From IMG/VR virus record IMGVR_UViG_3300023110_000084, positions 1 through 38,439 of that record: a stretch of 38,439 nt of DNA; one strand, given 5' to 3'. The position numbers were made by a program, and so were the translations under genes. Positions 22,808 through 30,196 of this stretch are shown here, piece after piece; position 1 is the stretch's first letter; each line of letters opens with the position of its first letter. The notes under the pieces were generated by a model. That model saw only the letters and a list, made by a program, of their open reading frames with translations, ran no database searches and was not told where the DNA came from. Source of the stretch: a virus.

Positions 22808-23043
22808 TACACATCCATTTCAAGTTGAGTGTTCATTAGTTCTACAGGCTGTTCAGCAATAACTTTTTCAACAGCTTCGTCCCATGCTTCGTAGTATGCT
22901 GTGTCATCTTTGAAGAACTTGTTTACTCCGCTCATATAGCAATCACTATCAACAAAGTTCCAGTTGATAGAACCATCATAGTCGATGTTCTCTGGATTAG
23001 CTGCTGCTTCACGAACTTGAGCTTCTACTAGTGAGTAAATCAT
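22807..23043 (-). CDS. Small hypothetical protein
   Basis: 78 residues from the ATG at 23043, which shares a base with the upstream TAA (TAATG). The longer open frame reaches 23169 but overlaps the upstream gene fully there. Acidic, with SINWNFVDSDCYMSGVNKFF and AYYEAWDEAVEKVI. Function unknown. Confidence 0.65.
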   Translation of the reverse strand: MIYSLVEAQVREAAANPENIDYDGSINWNFVDSDCYMSGVNKFFKDDTAYYEAWDEAVEKVIAEQPVELMNTQLEMDV

Positions 23044-23399
23044 TATACCAATCCTTGTTCTTTTGCTGCGTTTATGATAATTGGAGTAAAATCTTCTTCT
23101 ACACGGTCTTCCCAATATGCCCACTGCATACGTGAAGCATCCCAAGTGCTTCTTTGTGTTGGAGCCCAACCAAAAATGTTTACAAACAAACCACGCTTGT
23201 TACCTAGTCCGTTGTTAAACAAATCATAAACCGCATTTTGCGCTCTACGAAACTTATCAAGATGCTTGTTAGTACTACGAGCATTTTCACATGCGCCTTG
23301 TGCTGGAAGCATTTCTGTCAGCTTATTTGCTAAGTGCTCAAACCCACTGTTAACACCCCATTCGTTGCTAAACAGTTTTTCTTGATAACCTTTGTACAT
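23043..23399 (-). CDS. Hypothetical early protein
   Basis: 118 residues (MYKGYQEKLFSNEWGVNSGF). First gene after promoter cassette copy 1, with AAGGAAAC before the ATG. A helical middle part (KHLDKFRRAQNAVYDLFNN) is followed by WAPTQRSTWDASRMQWAYWE. No family recognised; position suggests an early host-takeover or regulatory role. Confidence 0.65.
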   Translation of the reverse strand: MYKGYQEKLFSNEWGVNSGFEHLANKLTEMLPAQGACENARSTNKHLDKFRRAQNAVYDLFNNGLGNKRGLFVNIFGWAPTQRSTWDASRMQWAYWEDRVEEDFTPIIINAAKEQGLV

Positions 23400-23410
23400 G
23401 TTGTTTCCTT

Positions 23411-23508
23411 TTTATCAACTTACATATATAATATAGTAACTCTAGACCAAAAGGTCAAGAGAAAAAGGCAAAAAAGTTTTCTTTGTTTTCAATGAGTTGT
23501 AATTTTTT
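23411..23508 (-). repeat. Promoter cassette repeat, copy 1
   Basis: About 95 bases nearly identical to copies at 26369-26463 and 26850-26942. It holds TTGACC, a 17-base spacer and TATATT (23430-23458) inside the conserved 20-bp -10 element (23420-23439). A GACC-N4-GGTC inverted repeat overlaps the -35. The upstream terminator arm is altered: where the other copies have TGCC in the stem, this one has no pairing, so termination is probably lost here. Confidence 0.85.
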
Positions 23509-23688
23509 TTAAAGTCCTAAAACTCTACCTACGTCTTCTTGTAATCCTTTGTGTGGATTTCTGCGTATGTAGTCAGAAACTTGTTCAAAATAAAAGGCAG
23601 CATCATCTTCATTTTGGTCTCTGAGCTTAATTGTGCAACTTTCCATAAATGCAATAAGCTCTTTTAGGCTAACACGTCCATCAGTCAT
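23509..23688 (-). CDS. Short hypothetical protein, 59 residues
   Basis: MTDGRVSLKELIAFMESCTI at the start, a middle with RDQNEDDAAFYFEQVSDYI, and an end VGRVLGL. Helical and acidic. It overlaps the MazG-like gene stop by 8 bases and ends directly at promoter cassette copy 1. A GGAG lies 11 bases before the ATG. Function unknown. Confidence 0.6.
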   Translation of the reverse strand: MTDGRVSLKELIAFMESCTIKLRDQNEDDAAFYFEQVSDYIRRNPHKGLQEDVGRVLGL

Positions 23689-23968
23689 TGATCATAGTAC
23701 TCCATGTTTTAAGTTTTTCACGTTTTACTTGTGCTCTTTGATATACTTGATCTTCATCAAGTAAACCATGGTCAAGCATCAAGTCAATCATACAATAAAC
23801 ATCGCCAACTTCTTCAAGAAGTTTTGATTTGTATTTGGGATCATCAAGTGCTGCTTCAATTGTGTCATACTTCCGAAGTATTTTCATACACACCTGAGTA
23901 AGTTCGCCGCACTCTTCGGCTGTAATTGCCATTAGTTGTTGCAGAGTGTTTATCGGTGTCTTGTCCAT
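23681..23968 (-). CDS. MazG-like nucleotide pyrophosphohydrolase
   Basis: 95 residues from the ATG at 23968 (AAGGAA 7 bases upstream). Metal-site motifs of all-alpha NTP pyrophosphatases: ITAEECGELTQ, then LLEEVGDVYCMID (EExxD). Such enzymes hydrolyse (d)NTPs or ppGpp-like nucleotides to monophosphates; phage MazG has been proposed to alter host nucleotide signalling or dNTP pools. A second, different MazG/HisE-like protein lies at 34743-35099. Confidence 0.78.
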   Translation of the reverse strand: MDKTPINTLQQLMAITAEECGELTQVCMKILRKYDTIEAALDDPKYKSKLLEEVGDVYCMIDLMLDHGLLDEDQVYQRAQVKREKLKTWSTMIND

Positions 23969-24086
23969 CATAAAATTCCTTATCATCAATCATCTGGAAT
24001 GCTCGTTCGAATAACGGATGGTTGTAGTTATTCAAAATTTCTGCAATATCAGTTCCTAGATCCTTAGTCTTCAACGTTGCCTCCAA
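23865..24086 (-). CDS. Doubtful small gene overlapping mazG-like gene
   Basis: A 73-residue frame starting MEATLKTKDLGTDIAEILNN. Its first 35 residues look like normal coding sequence and would fill the 95-base gap between the flanking genes, but its last 34 codons overlap the MazG-like gene in another frame and read as low-quality sequence (NYSRRVRRTYSG). It could be a real gene, or a decayed one. Confidence 0.35.
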   Translation of the reverse strand: MEATLKTKDLGTDIAEILNNYNHPLFERAFQMIDDKEFYDGQDTDKHSATTNGNYSRRVRRTYSGVYENTSEV

Positions 24087-24309
24087 GTTTTTTAACTATT
24101 TGTTTTTCTCTTCTGAGATCTTTCAAGTCATCTTCTATTGTACCATATATGCTACAATCATTTAATTTATCTTCTATATACCAATATAGACTATATAAAT
24201 CTTCCTTACAACGCCACGTAACATAACCATCCATACGTGGATCTGATTCGGCCCAGGCGATTTTGTCTACCTGAGCCTTGATATCTGATATAGACCAGTC
24301 TTTAATCAC
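24064..24309 (-). CDS. Small hypothetical protein, uncertain start
   Basis: 81 residues if started at the GTG at 24309, which just overlaps the upstream stop. An ATG at 24360 would overlap the upstream gene by 59 bases. Sequence KDWSISDIKAQVDKI, then YVTWRCKEDLYSLYWYIEDK and a Lys/Arg-rich end. Function unknown. Confidence 0.55.
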   Translation of the reverse strand: MIKDWSISDIKAQVDKIAWAESDPRMDGYVTWRCKEDLYSLYWYIEDKLNDCSIYGTIEDDLKDLRREKQIVKKLGGNVED

Positions 24310-24580
24310 TAAGTGCTTCTTGCAATTTACGCTGGACTTCACGCTCGATACGAGCTTCATCGCTTACACGACTTTTTGCACTAAACCAGCTCATCATGCC
24401 AACAATGTAAACAAACAAGCCAAGCATAGAAAGTGCAAACACATTATCATCTCCAAAGTAATGTGATGCAACTTGTAGCAGAGCAATTACCGCTACAATT
24501 CCAATTGCGGTTACTGCAAAATATCCTGCTGCATATACAACAGTGCGATGGTTTTCATTAAGATTACGAATCATGTTCAT
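24302..24580 (-). CDS. Small two-helix membrane protein
   Basis: 92 residues. Two hydrophobic segments (VVYAAGYFAVTAIGIVAVIA, about 14-36, and FALSMLGLFVYIVGMMSWF, about 48-66) are followed by a charged helix EARIEREVQRKLQEAL. GGAG precedes the ATG. It could act in membrane remodelling or exclusion; function unknown. Confidence 0.65.
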   Translation of the reverse strand: MNMIRNLNENHRTVVYAAGYFAVTAIGIVAVIALLQVASHYFGDDNVFALSMLGLFVYIVGMMSWFSAKSRVSDEARIEREVQRKLQEALSD

Positions 24581-24591
24581 GGGAGTCTCCT

Positions 24592-24774
24592 TTATACTGG
24601 AACATTATCAAACATTTGTTCGAGGTCAGCCTCAAACATTTCTACTTCACGCTCTTTGCGCTCGATCATCCGACGAAGTTGTTCCCGTGCCATGCGCTTC
24701 TCATCCGAAGCACCTTCCTCCCATGCAATGAGAACGTCTTTAAGAGTTTCGATATCTGCGAAAACTTCTGTCAT
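24592..24774 (-). CDS. Short acidic coiled-coil protein
   Basis: 60 residues from the ATG at 24774 (GAGG 8 bases upstream); the frame opens earlier at 24816 within the terminator, less likely. Strongly helical: EKRMAREQLRRMIERKEREV. Function unknown. Confidence 0.6.
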   Translation of the reverse strand: MTEVFADIETLKDVLIAWEEGASDEKRMAREQLRRMIERKEREVEMFEADLEQMFDNVPV

Positions 24775-24800
24775 TTTAAACCTCGTTTTTAGTGGATTAC

Positions 24801-24832
24801 AAAAACACTGTAGCACAACTGCGCTACAGTGT
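24801..24832 (-). terminator. Terminator-like hairpin overlapping a possible promoter
   Basis: ACACTGTAGC and GCTACAGTGT form a perfect 10-bp stem with an 8-base loop, followed on the minus strand by five T. The same DNA reads TTGACA (24830-24835), 17 bases, TACAGT (24807-24812), so it may also be a promoter whose spacer is an operator-like inverted repeat. Confidence 0.7.
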
Positions 24833-24838
24833 CAATAA

Positions 24839-25186
24839 TTATTTCAAGTAATGTGGACCAGTCCAGTTAATGCTGAAACCATCAAACACATTACCACGTG
24901 CAGCGTTCGTCGCAGGCGCATTCCATCCTGCTGCTTTTAAGATGTCGCCTTTTTTAAACTTAGGACCATCTTCTTTAACAACAAAGCCCCAAACACAGCC
25001 GTTATTCTCTTTGGTAATCTTGATATATTTCTTACCAACAGTATAACCAATGCCATCTTCGAACCGGTCAACCATGTCTTTTTGAACACTAGTATACTCA
25101 TCGTCACGTAGCATCCAGCCACGATAATCAGTTTTGATAGCTTCGACAAGTGTTTCAACAGCGGTTGTGATATCAGTGATTTGCAT
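24839..25186 (-). CDS. Hypothetical phage protein, 115 residues
   Basis: A beta-rich C-terminal part with IGYTVGKKYIKITKENNGCV, WGFVVKEDGPKFKKGDILKA and APATNAARGNVFDG, a pattern I recall from uncharacterised marine T4-like phage proteins. A single-gene unit: early promoter at 25217-25245 and a terminator directly after the stop. Function unknown. Confidence 0.7.
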   Translation of the reverse strand: MQITDITTAVETLVEAIKTDYRGWMLRDDEYTSVQKDMVDRFEDGIGYTVGKKYIKITKENNGCVWGFVVKEDGPKFKKGDILKAAGWNAPATNAARGNVFDGFSINWTGPHYLK

Positions 25187-25206
25187 AGTAACCTCTTTTT
25201 TTCTGC

Positions 25207-25245
25207 TTACATATATAATATAGTAAGACGTCTTGGTGATGTCAA
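25207..25245 (-). promoter_or_regulatory. Early-type sigma70 promoter with conserved -10 palindrome
   Basis: TTGACA (25240-25245), 17 bases, TATATT (25217-25222) on the minus strand, with the 20-bp element at 25207-25226. Its -35 flank matches the promoter at 21730 over TTGACATCACCAA. Confidence 0.8.
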
Positions 25246-25264
25246 GTGTTTTTTTAAAAAAAAT

Positions 25265-25561
25265 TCACTTTTTTTTCATCTTTTTTTGGTGTTCAAGTAA
25301 GTTTTCGAGGCCGCCTTCGACACGACTGGGATAGTCGCCAAGATAGGTTCCGGCTTGTAAGTCATCAACAGTAATAAGGTGCTTGTGAAAATGATCAATG
25401 TCATCCCATCTCTCCAACATAGTTTTACCCATTGAGTCAAAAAACGCATCACTGAGTATAGGTTCATCTTTTTTGTAGTAAGCATATGATGCCATCAAAT
25501 ACCATGGCACCATCATGTTTATATTTTCAGCAAATATTTCGGCTGCAGAATCGTCTAGCAT
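25265..25561 (-). CDS. Hypothetical protein with ligase-Ia-like segment
   Basis: 98 residues. VPWYLMASYAYYKKDEPILS followed by DAFFDSM resembles the YY..D.P..SD..YD motif of the small N-terminal domain of NAD-dependent DNA ligases, as seen in stand-alone cyanophage proteins. The C-terminus is Lys-rich. No adenylation domain is present, so it is not an active ligase by itself. Overlaps the upstream gene by 7 bases. Confidence 0.6.
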   Translation of the reverse strand: MLDDSAAEIFAENINMMVPWYLMASYAYYKKDEPILSDAFFDSMGKTMLERWDDIDHFHKHLITVDDLQAGTYLGDYPSRVEGGLENLLEHQKKMKKK

Positions 25562-25785
25562 TTTACACCGATATTACGTAGCATGTTTTTTGCAAGATTA
25601 GTATCTTTTTCAGCATCCTGCTCTAACATAGAATCGATTACCATTTCTTGCAGTGTTACTGCCATACGAAATGTGTCATCATCTAGTGATGTCATCCATT
25701 CAAATACTTCTTCTGTTGTGTCATATGACCACAACTTGTCTAGAATTTCAACCTGTTCGTTAGTAAGTCCATCAATACGTATCAT
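25555..25785 (-). CDS. Small acidic hypothetical protein
   Basis: 76 residues from the ATG at 25785, which shares a base with the upstream TAA (TAATG). MIRIDGLTNEQVEILDKLWS at the start, helical and acidic throughout. Function unknown; part of the operon begun at the promoter at 26386-26414. Confidence 0.65.
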   Translation of the reverse strand: MIRIDGLTNEQVEILDKLWSYDTTEEVFEWMTSLDDDTFRMAVTLQEMVIDSMLEQDAEKDTNLAKNMLRNIGVKC

Positions 25786-25994
25786 TATTCCACCCATATA
25801 TGATAGTACTTATTAGGAAGGTGCTCACAACTATAATTATGATGTTCTGCATAATTAATAACCTTGACACATTCCTGGGTACTATTACTAAAGTGTACAT
25901 CAGGCAAAGAAACAGCATGATTAAAGGCATACATTAATGTACCACCAATGTATATACCACATGCTAATACAAATATAAGTCTTCCCCAATTCAT
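25785..25994 (-). CDS. Small membrane-anchored protein
   Basis: 69 residues. One N-terminal hydrophobic segment (LIFVLACGIYIGGTLMYAF, about 6-24), then a polar His/Asn-rich part with two Cys (QECVKV and YSCEHL) that could form a disulfide outside the cytoplasm. Function unknown. Confidence 0.62.
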   Translation of the reverse strand: MNWGRLIFVLACGIYIGGTLMYAFNHAVSLPDVHFSNSTQECVKVINYAEHHNYSCEHLPNKYYHIWVE

Positions 25995-25995
25995 A

Positions 25996-26358
25996 TTATG
26001 ACCCCGTTACTAATTCAAAGCCAGTTTCAGTAGCTTCAAAGTTTTCGATAAAGTAGTGCCAGTCGCCTTGCTGTTTAGCTTGTTGGTAGCAAGATTCTGC
26101 AGCACGCCAAAAGTCAAGAACTGTTCCACCAGCAGTAAAAGCACTAACTTCTACCCACGCAGTGTCGTTCTGAATTTCTTCCATTGTAGCATCGCCACGA
26201 ATGAAACGATAAAACACACGGTGTGATTTATTCTTAAACAACTGTGTGTTGACGCTATCGGCTTCCCAAATGCTCCAAACAGTTTCAAAACCTAGTTCTT
26301 GCTGTTGTGCATCCCAGTACTGGATTGCTTGCATTTCTGTGTCAACTGCTACTGTCAT
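25996..26358 (-). CDS. Hypothetical early protein, 120 residues
   Basis: Acidic, with AIQYWDAQQQELGFETVWSI and HRVFYRFIRGDATMEEIQND. AAGGAG lies shortly before the ATG. First gene below promoter cassette copy 2. It may be an early regulator, but no motif is recognised. Confidence 0.65.
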   Translation of the reverse strand: MTVAVDTEMQAIQYWDAQQQELGFETVWSIWEADSVNTQLFKNKSHRVFYRFIRGDATMEEIQNDTAWVEVSAFTAGGTVLDFWRAAESCYQQAKQQGDWHYFIENFEATETGFELVTGS

Positions 26359-26368
26359 TTAGTATCTC

Positions 26369-26463
26369 CTTCTGCTTACATATATAATATAGTAATTCCA
26401 GACCAAAAGGTCAAGAGAAAAAGGCAAAAAAGTTTTCTGCCTTTTCAATGGGTTGTAATTTTT
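26369..26463 (-). repeat. Terminator-promoter cassette repeat, copy 2
   Basis: In transcription order: AAAAGGCA/TGCCTTTT terminator hairpin (26418-26445) with T-run, then TTGACC (26409-26414), 17 bases, TATATT (26386-26391) inside the 20-bp -10 element (26376-26395), then a ribosome site. A GACC-N4-GGTC repeat overlaps the -35. It ends one transcript and starts the next. Confidence 0.88.
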
Positions 26464-26835
26464 TTACTTTACAACAATTTTAATGTTACCTGAACGTGGA
26501 GAATACTTTGCAGTAAATCCTAGCTGTTCCATTACAGCAACAACGTCAGACGAACGAACATAACGGTTTGGCATAAACTTGAAAACAGTTACATCTGTAA
26601 ACACGCCGTTTGCCTTCTGTTCACGTGCAGTTTCAAAGATCTTCTCAAAGTAAGCAACATTGTTAACACGCAACATGCTACGCAACGTATCCATTACTGC
26701 GTTAACCTTGCTCTTGTGGCTATGTGAAGTGAAAAACTTGACGTTAGCATCATATGCTGCACGTGAACGCATTTCTGCATCTACTGCAAAAAACTTGGCT
26801 TGCTTTTCGTCTGCTGCTGGCTTCTGATGTGTCAT
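26464..26835 (-). CDS. Hypothetical early protein, 123 residues
   Basis: Starts at the ATG at 26835 because GGAG lies 6 bases before it; the ATG at 26847 overlaps that ribosome site. Basic and helical (AAYDANVKFFTSHSHKSKVN; VMDTLRSMLRVNN) with a C-terminal winged-helix-like pattern (VVAVMEQLGFTAKYSPRSGN). DNA or RNA binding is possible from the charge. Single-gene unit between cassette copies 2 and 3. Confidence 0.65.
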   Translation of the reverse strand: MTHQKPAADEKQAKFFAVDAEMRSRAAYDANVKFFTSHSHKSKVNAVMDTLRSMLRVNNVAYFEKIFETAREQKANGVFTDVTVFKFMPNRYVRSSDVVAVMEQLGFTAKYSPRSGNIKIVVK

Positions 26836-26849
26836 ATCTAACTCCATTT

Positions 26850-26942
26850 TTTCAACTTACATATATAATATAGTAAATCAAAACCTATTGGTCAAGTAAA
26901 AAAGGCAAAAAAGTTTTCTGCCTTTTCAATGGGTTGTAATTT
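26850..26942 (-). repeat. Terminator-promoter cassette repeat, copy 3
   Basis: Terminator stem AAAAGGCA/TGCCTTTT with six T (26898-26926), then TTGACC (26890-26895), 17 bases, TATATT (26867-26872) in the 20-bp element (26857-26876). The bases between -35 and -10 differ from copies 1 and 2, but an ACC-N4-GGT repeat at the -35 is kept. Confidence 0.88.
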
Positions 26943-27392
26943 TTATCCCACAGTAAACTGATTGCTTGGAGACAATGTGTCTCCATTAATCACAGTTTTA
27001 ATGCTGTGACAACGGCTGCACAATGTTTGCAAGTTTTCAGGGGCATTGTTTTCATGGTTACCATCAATATGATCTACATGCAATACATAGCGAATGATCT
27101 GATTACGCATTTTAGGATCTTCTACTGATTGTATCATTTCATCACTATATGGTGTATACCCACAACTTGAACAATGTGTTTCACGACTCTGGCTATATGA
27201 TTTTTTGGTAGTTGCCATACCGCCATATTCAGATAAGTTTTTCTGATGTTCACGACACAGTGTGTCACTTCCAGGTCCTTGATATGCTGTTAAAAATTTA
27301 TTACAGCCCTCGATTGTGCAACGAGTTTTTCTTGCTTTCCGGAGGGCAAGGCCCTCCTTTAGCAAGTCCATTTTAGGATCACGCAATGTCAT
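26943..27392 (-). CDS. HNH endonuclease
   Basis: 149 residues. The HNH core is HVDHIDGNHENNAPENLQTL followed by CSRCHSIKT: metal His-Asp, central Asn and the CxxC/H zinc knuckle, with another CSSCGY knuckle upstream and a third pair in the N-terminus (CTIEGC, then C-x2-H). The 5' neighbour stop lies 2 bases away. It may be a free-standing homing endonuclease or a packaging-type HNH; no intron borders are seen. Its stop meets cassette copy 3. Confidence 0.85.
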   Translation of the reverse strand: MTLRDPKMDLLKEGLALRKARKTRCTIEGCNKFLTAYQGPGSDTLCREHQKNLSEYGGMATTKKSYSQSRETHCSSCGYTPYSDEMIQSVEDPKMRNQIIRYVLHVDHIDGNHENNAPENLQTLCSRCHSIKTVINGDTLSPSNQFTVG

Positions 27393-27394
27393 TT

Positions 27395-28615
27395 TTAAAC
27401 TCCCAATTCTTTATTGTTAAAGTCATATGCATACTTGCCAATAAACACTGGCAATTCATATGGGAAGCCTGCAGCCGCCATTGCTTGACACAACCAAGTT
27501 GGAGCAACTTCTGTTTGGTTACAACGTGTGTTGTAATTTTCACGGATACGGTAATGTTGGCGCTTCAACCAACTTTGGTATGCATCCATAATCATTTTAT
27601 GTTTGCGGTTACGTGATGAATTGTAGCCTTTAGCCCAAGTATTGTTTGTTACAACACCCAAGTATTTTACTACTGCCTTTACATAATCGTCATCAACTGT
27701 GATACCTTGTTGGTCACATGCCCGGAAAATATGTGCCATGTTATCAATTTCTAGGGGCTCAACTGGAGCATCTGGATTGCTTAGATTATGATATTGGAAT
27801 ACTCGACGTAGTACACTACTTTTCCATTTGTTAACATCACGTCCTGTAGGAAAGATTTCTGAAGGACGGCTAATAGCACCTGGCATATCAGTGTCACCAA
27901 ATTTGCTGTGTGTAAAGAAGCAATCAAACTCTTCCATTGCAGTCTGAATTTCTTCAAAACGCATTGACCAAGGGTCTGTATCTCCGTTGTTACGTACTGC
28001 CCATACATACTGCATGTACAAGTCAATCTTGTCAAGAGGCTTAGTCATTGTGTTATCATGTACACCAATAAAACGTTGGCGTAGTTTAGCAACTCGCTTG
28101 CCTGGATAGATAGCAACTGGTACTTCAAGTTCCATTGCTTCTTCCCATGACATGCCAAATGCATACATAGCTAAACAAATTAGTGTATATGTTGTGTGTG
28201 CACCATCCCAAATAAGGTACTTGTCTTTTTCTTCACTAGGGTAGATACGGATGATGTTTACAAAGAACGGGTCAAATTTGCCCAGAATATCTACAATCCA
28301 ATCAATATCTGTTTCTCGCTGGATAGTAGCATTAATTAGTAATTGCCCAAGTTTAATACGGTCCTTTTTATTAGGAGCCATTTGTACCATGTCCGGGTAC
28401 ATATCTGTAAACTTTTCATATTGGGGGTAACGATCCCGGAATTCTTGTAACATTCCTGTTAGCCATTCAGCTAAATCTGGATCTTTTGCCATTAGTGATT
28501 CAGTGAATCGTTTTTCTAATGTTAAGATGTCATCTTTGTCTGTATTAAACTTGTCGTTGACACCTGCGGCGTATGTCGCACTTTTCGTGCGTGTTTGTGC
28601 TTGCATAAACTGCAT
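27395..28615 (-). CDS. ParB-like N-terminal domain protein
   Basis: 406 residues. A ParB/sulfiredoxin-fold segment at about 100-170: DWIVDILGKFDPFFVNIIRI, then YLIWDGAHTTYTL (as in the DGxHR motif, here DGAH) and VPVAIYPG. The remainder is helical with DMPGAISRPSEIFPTGRD and a basic region GYNSSRNRKHKMIMDAY. ParB-fold proteins may be CTPases, nucleases or DNA-modification partners; the specific role is unknown. Own sigma70-like promoter at 28691-28719. Confidence 0.68.
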   Translation of the reverse strand: MQFMQAQTRTKSATYAAGVNDKFNTDKDDILTLEKRFTESLMAKDPDLAEWLTGMLQEFRDRYPQYEKFTDMYPDMVQMAPNKKDRIKLGQLLINATIQRETDIDWIVDILGKFDPFFVNIIRIYPSEEKDKYLIWDGAHTTYTLICLAMYAFGMSWEEAMELEVPVAIYPGKRVAKLRQRFIGVHDNTMTKPLDKIDLYMQYVWAVRNNGDTDPWSMRFEEIQTAMEEFDCFFTHSKFGDTDMPGAISRPSEIFPTGRDVNKWKSSVLRRVFQYHNLSNPDAPVEPLEIDNMAHIFRACDQQGITVDDDYVKAVVKYLGVVTNNTWAKGYNSSRNRKHKMIMDAYQSWLKRQHYRIRENYNTRCNQTEVAPTWLCQAMAAAGFPYELPVFIGKYAYDFNNKELGV

Positions 28616-28690
28616 TTGTATTTCCTTATACGGTTTGTGTTAATGCTCTGGAATGAGCAGTTATTGTAAACTTCATTGCTTACATTTATT

Positions 28691-28719
28691 AATATAGTAT
28701 ATTTAAATACATTTGTCAA
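28691..28719 (-). promoter_or_regulatory. Sigma70-like promoter
   Basis: TTGACA (28714-28719), 17 bases, TATATT (28691-28696) on the minus strand, with a weaker form of the -10 element. The leader carries a TGCTC/GAGCA hairpin (28643-28658) before AAGGAAAT. Drives the ParB-like gene and the HNH gene. Confidence 0.72.
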
Positions 28720-28721
28720 CA

Positions 28722-29270
28722 TTAAAATATAATATTTTTAAACTTTTTTGCACCTTTTGCTACATTTTCTTTCCAGGCTTTACCAGGATCTTCATCGCTA
28801 TCAGTGTCACTAATATACTTGTAGCAATAAAAAGGAATATCAAAGCTAAGACAAACTCTAGCAATTGCATATGCTTCCATGTCTACAATATGATAATCTG
28901 GAGGGTTGGGTCTTGCAAAACTGTCTCCAGTACCACAAATAATTTCAGTGTCACGATTTGATGTGTATATATGTGGTAGTTGATTTTGTTCAGTAATATA
29001 TCGATCTAATCCAAGTGGTGTTAGATCCATATCACGCTCTAGTACAGCACCTACTTCAAGTAATTCTCCAGCCACACTATCGTCTGCTGCACCCGCTGTT
29101 CCGTAATTATAAACACGATCAACATGTGGGTTTGCTGTTAAAAATTTTGCAGCACACATTGCGGCATTTGTTTTTCCTATACCAGTATAGACAATATTAT
29201 ATCCTGGTAGTTTCCATTCAAAAGGATACTCTTCTTTAAGTGCGACAAAAATTACTCTATTGTATTTCAT
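28722..29270 (-). CDS. Nucleoside phosphorylase / MTA-SAH nucleosidase-like protein
   Basis: 182 residues, shorter than MtnN (about 230). PNP/UDP-phosphorylase fold signs: YTGIGKTNAAMCAAKFL, VYNYGTAGAADDSVAGELLE, then HIVDMEAYAIARVC (the ribose-binding Met-Glu) and a catalytic-type Asp in ISDTDSDED. It could cleave purine nucleosides or SAH/MTA, recycling bases or lifting SAH inhibition. Coupled to the clamp loader by ATGA. Confidence 0.82.
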   Translation of the reverse strand: MKYNRVIFVALKEEYPFEWKLPGYNIVYTGIGKTNAAMCAAKFLTANPHVDRVYNYGTAGAADDSVAGELLEVGAVLERDMDLTPLGLDRYITEQNQLPHIYTSNRDTEIICGTGDSFARPNPPDYHIVDMEAYAIARVCLSFDIPFYCYKYISDTDSDEDPGKAWKENVAKGAKKFKNIIF

Positions 29271-30196
29271 ATCATTTGTAACTCAACAAGCGTAGCACTT
29301 AAATTAATTTCCACATCTGCAACTTGACTGTGTTTAACAAGCCCGTCACGAATAATAATAACTGCATTGTCTTGTTTTTCTGGTGTGTCACCAAACCAAT
29401 CAATGTTTTCATATAGTTTACGATAGATATCTTCATACTCGTCTGGACGAGCATTAGCAACAACCAATTTACGTGCATCTCTAATATTACCACTTTTAAA
29501 CAAATCCACCATTTTAACAAGCCATGCACTGTCATCACTACTTTGCTCAGGTGTAGTTAGCTTGCCATCAATTATATTTTGTTGCAAGTTGTTAATTGTT
29601 TTGCGCATATCTGGCGCAGTAGCAGCAACAAACGTAGCCAACAAGTATTCTTCGTATTTTACTTCTTCTAAATCGAGAATATGTTTCATTCTTGCAAAGA
29701 ATTCATCAATGTCTTGTTTCTGAATTTGAAATACCTGACAACGACTTTTAAGTGCTGGAATAATTTTGTTGTCATAGTTACAAGTAAGAATAAAACGCAC
29801 GTTAGCGTAATATTCTTCCATAACACCACGCAATGCTGCCTGTGCGTTTGGCGACAAATAGTCAGCCTCGTCTAGTAAAACAATTTTAAAGTCACCCCAG
29901 GGAATTGTACTACTAAATGTAACAATTTTATCCCTAACATCTTCAACACTGTTAGTACGACTTGCGTTAATAAACATTACATCGCTAGCCTGCACATCAA
30001 GCTCGTTAATCAAAACCTTTGCTAGTGTAGTTTTACCTGTGCCCGCACTGCCAGCAAATAAAAGATGTGGAATACTTTTATCTTTAATCCATCCTTGTAT
30101 TAGACGTTTTTGTTGTTCGTCTTTAAACACATAATCTTTAATAGTTTTAGGGCGATACTTTTCTACCCAGAGCTCTTTAAGTTTAACTTCTCTCAT
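29267..30196 (-). CDS. T4 gp44-like sliding clamp loader ATPase
   Basis: 309 residues. AAA+ motifs: WVEKYRPKTI at the start, Walker A FAGSAGTGKTT (47-57), Walker B VLLDEADYL, and the SRC motif in ALKSRCQVF. The C-terminal collar domain follows. It loads the DNA polymerase processivity clamp (gp45 type) onto primed DNA with a gp62-type partner, not seen here. Translationally coupled to a 42-residue upstream gene; last but one gene of the operon starting at 32791. Confidence 0.92.
   Translation of the reverse strand: MREVKLKELWVEKYRPKTIKDYVFKDEQQKRLIQGWIKDKSIPHLLFAGSAGTGKTTLAKVLINELDVQASDVMFINASRTNSVEDVRDKIVTFSSTIPWGDFKIVLLDEADYLSPNAQAALRGVMEEYYANVRFILTCNYDNKIIPALKSRCQVFQIQKQDIDEFFARMKHILDLEEVKYEEYLLATFVAATAPDMRKTINNLQQNIIDGKLTTPEQSSDDSAWLVKMVDLFKSGNIRDARKLVVANARPDEYEDIYRKLYENIDWFGDTPEKQDNAVIIIRDGLVKHSQVADVEINLSATLVELQMI

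Noticed and set aside
23400-23508. Longer intergenic stretch as a possible small-RNA gene
   Set aside because: It is fully explained by promoter cassette copy 1 and the leader of the gene at 23399.
25265-25561. Stand-alone DNA ligase
   Set aside because: Only a ligase-Ia-like segment is visible; there is no KxDG adenylation motif.
26943-27392. HNH gene as part of a group I intron or intein
   Set aside because: Neighbouring genes are complete and no intron core or splice-like junction is visible.
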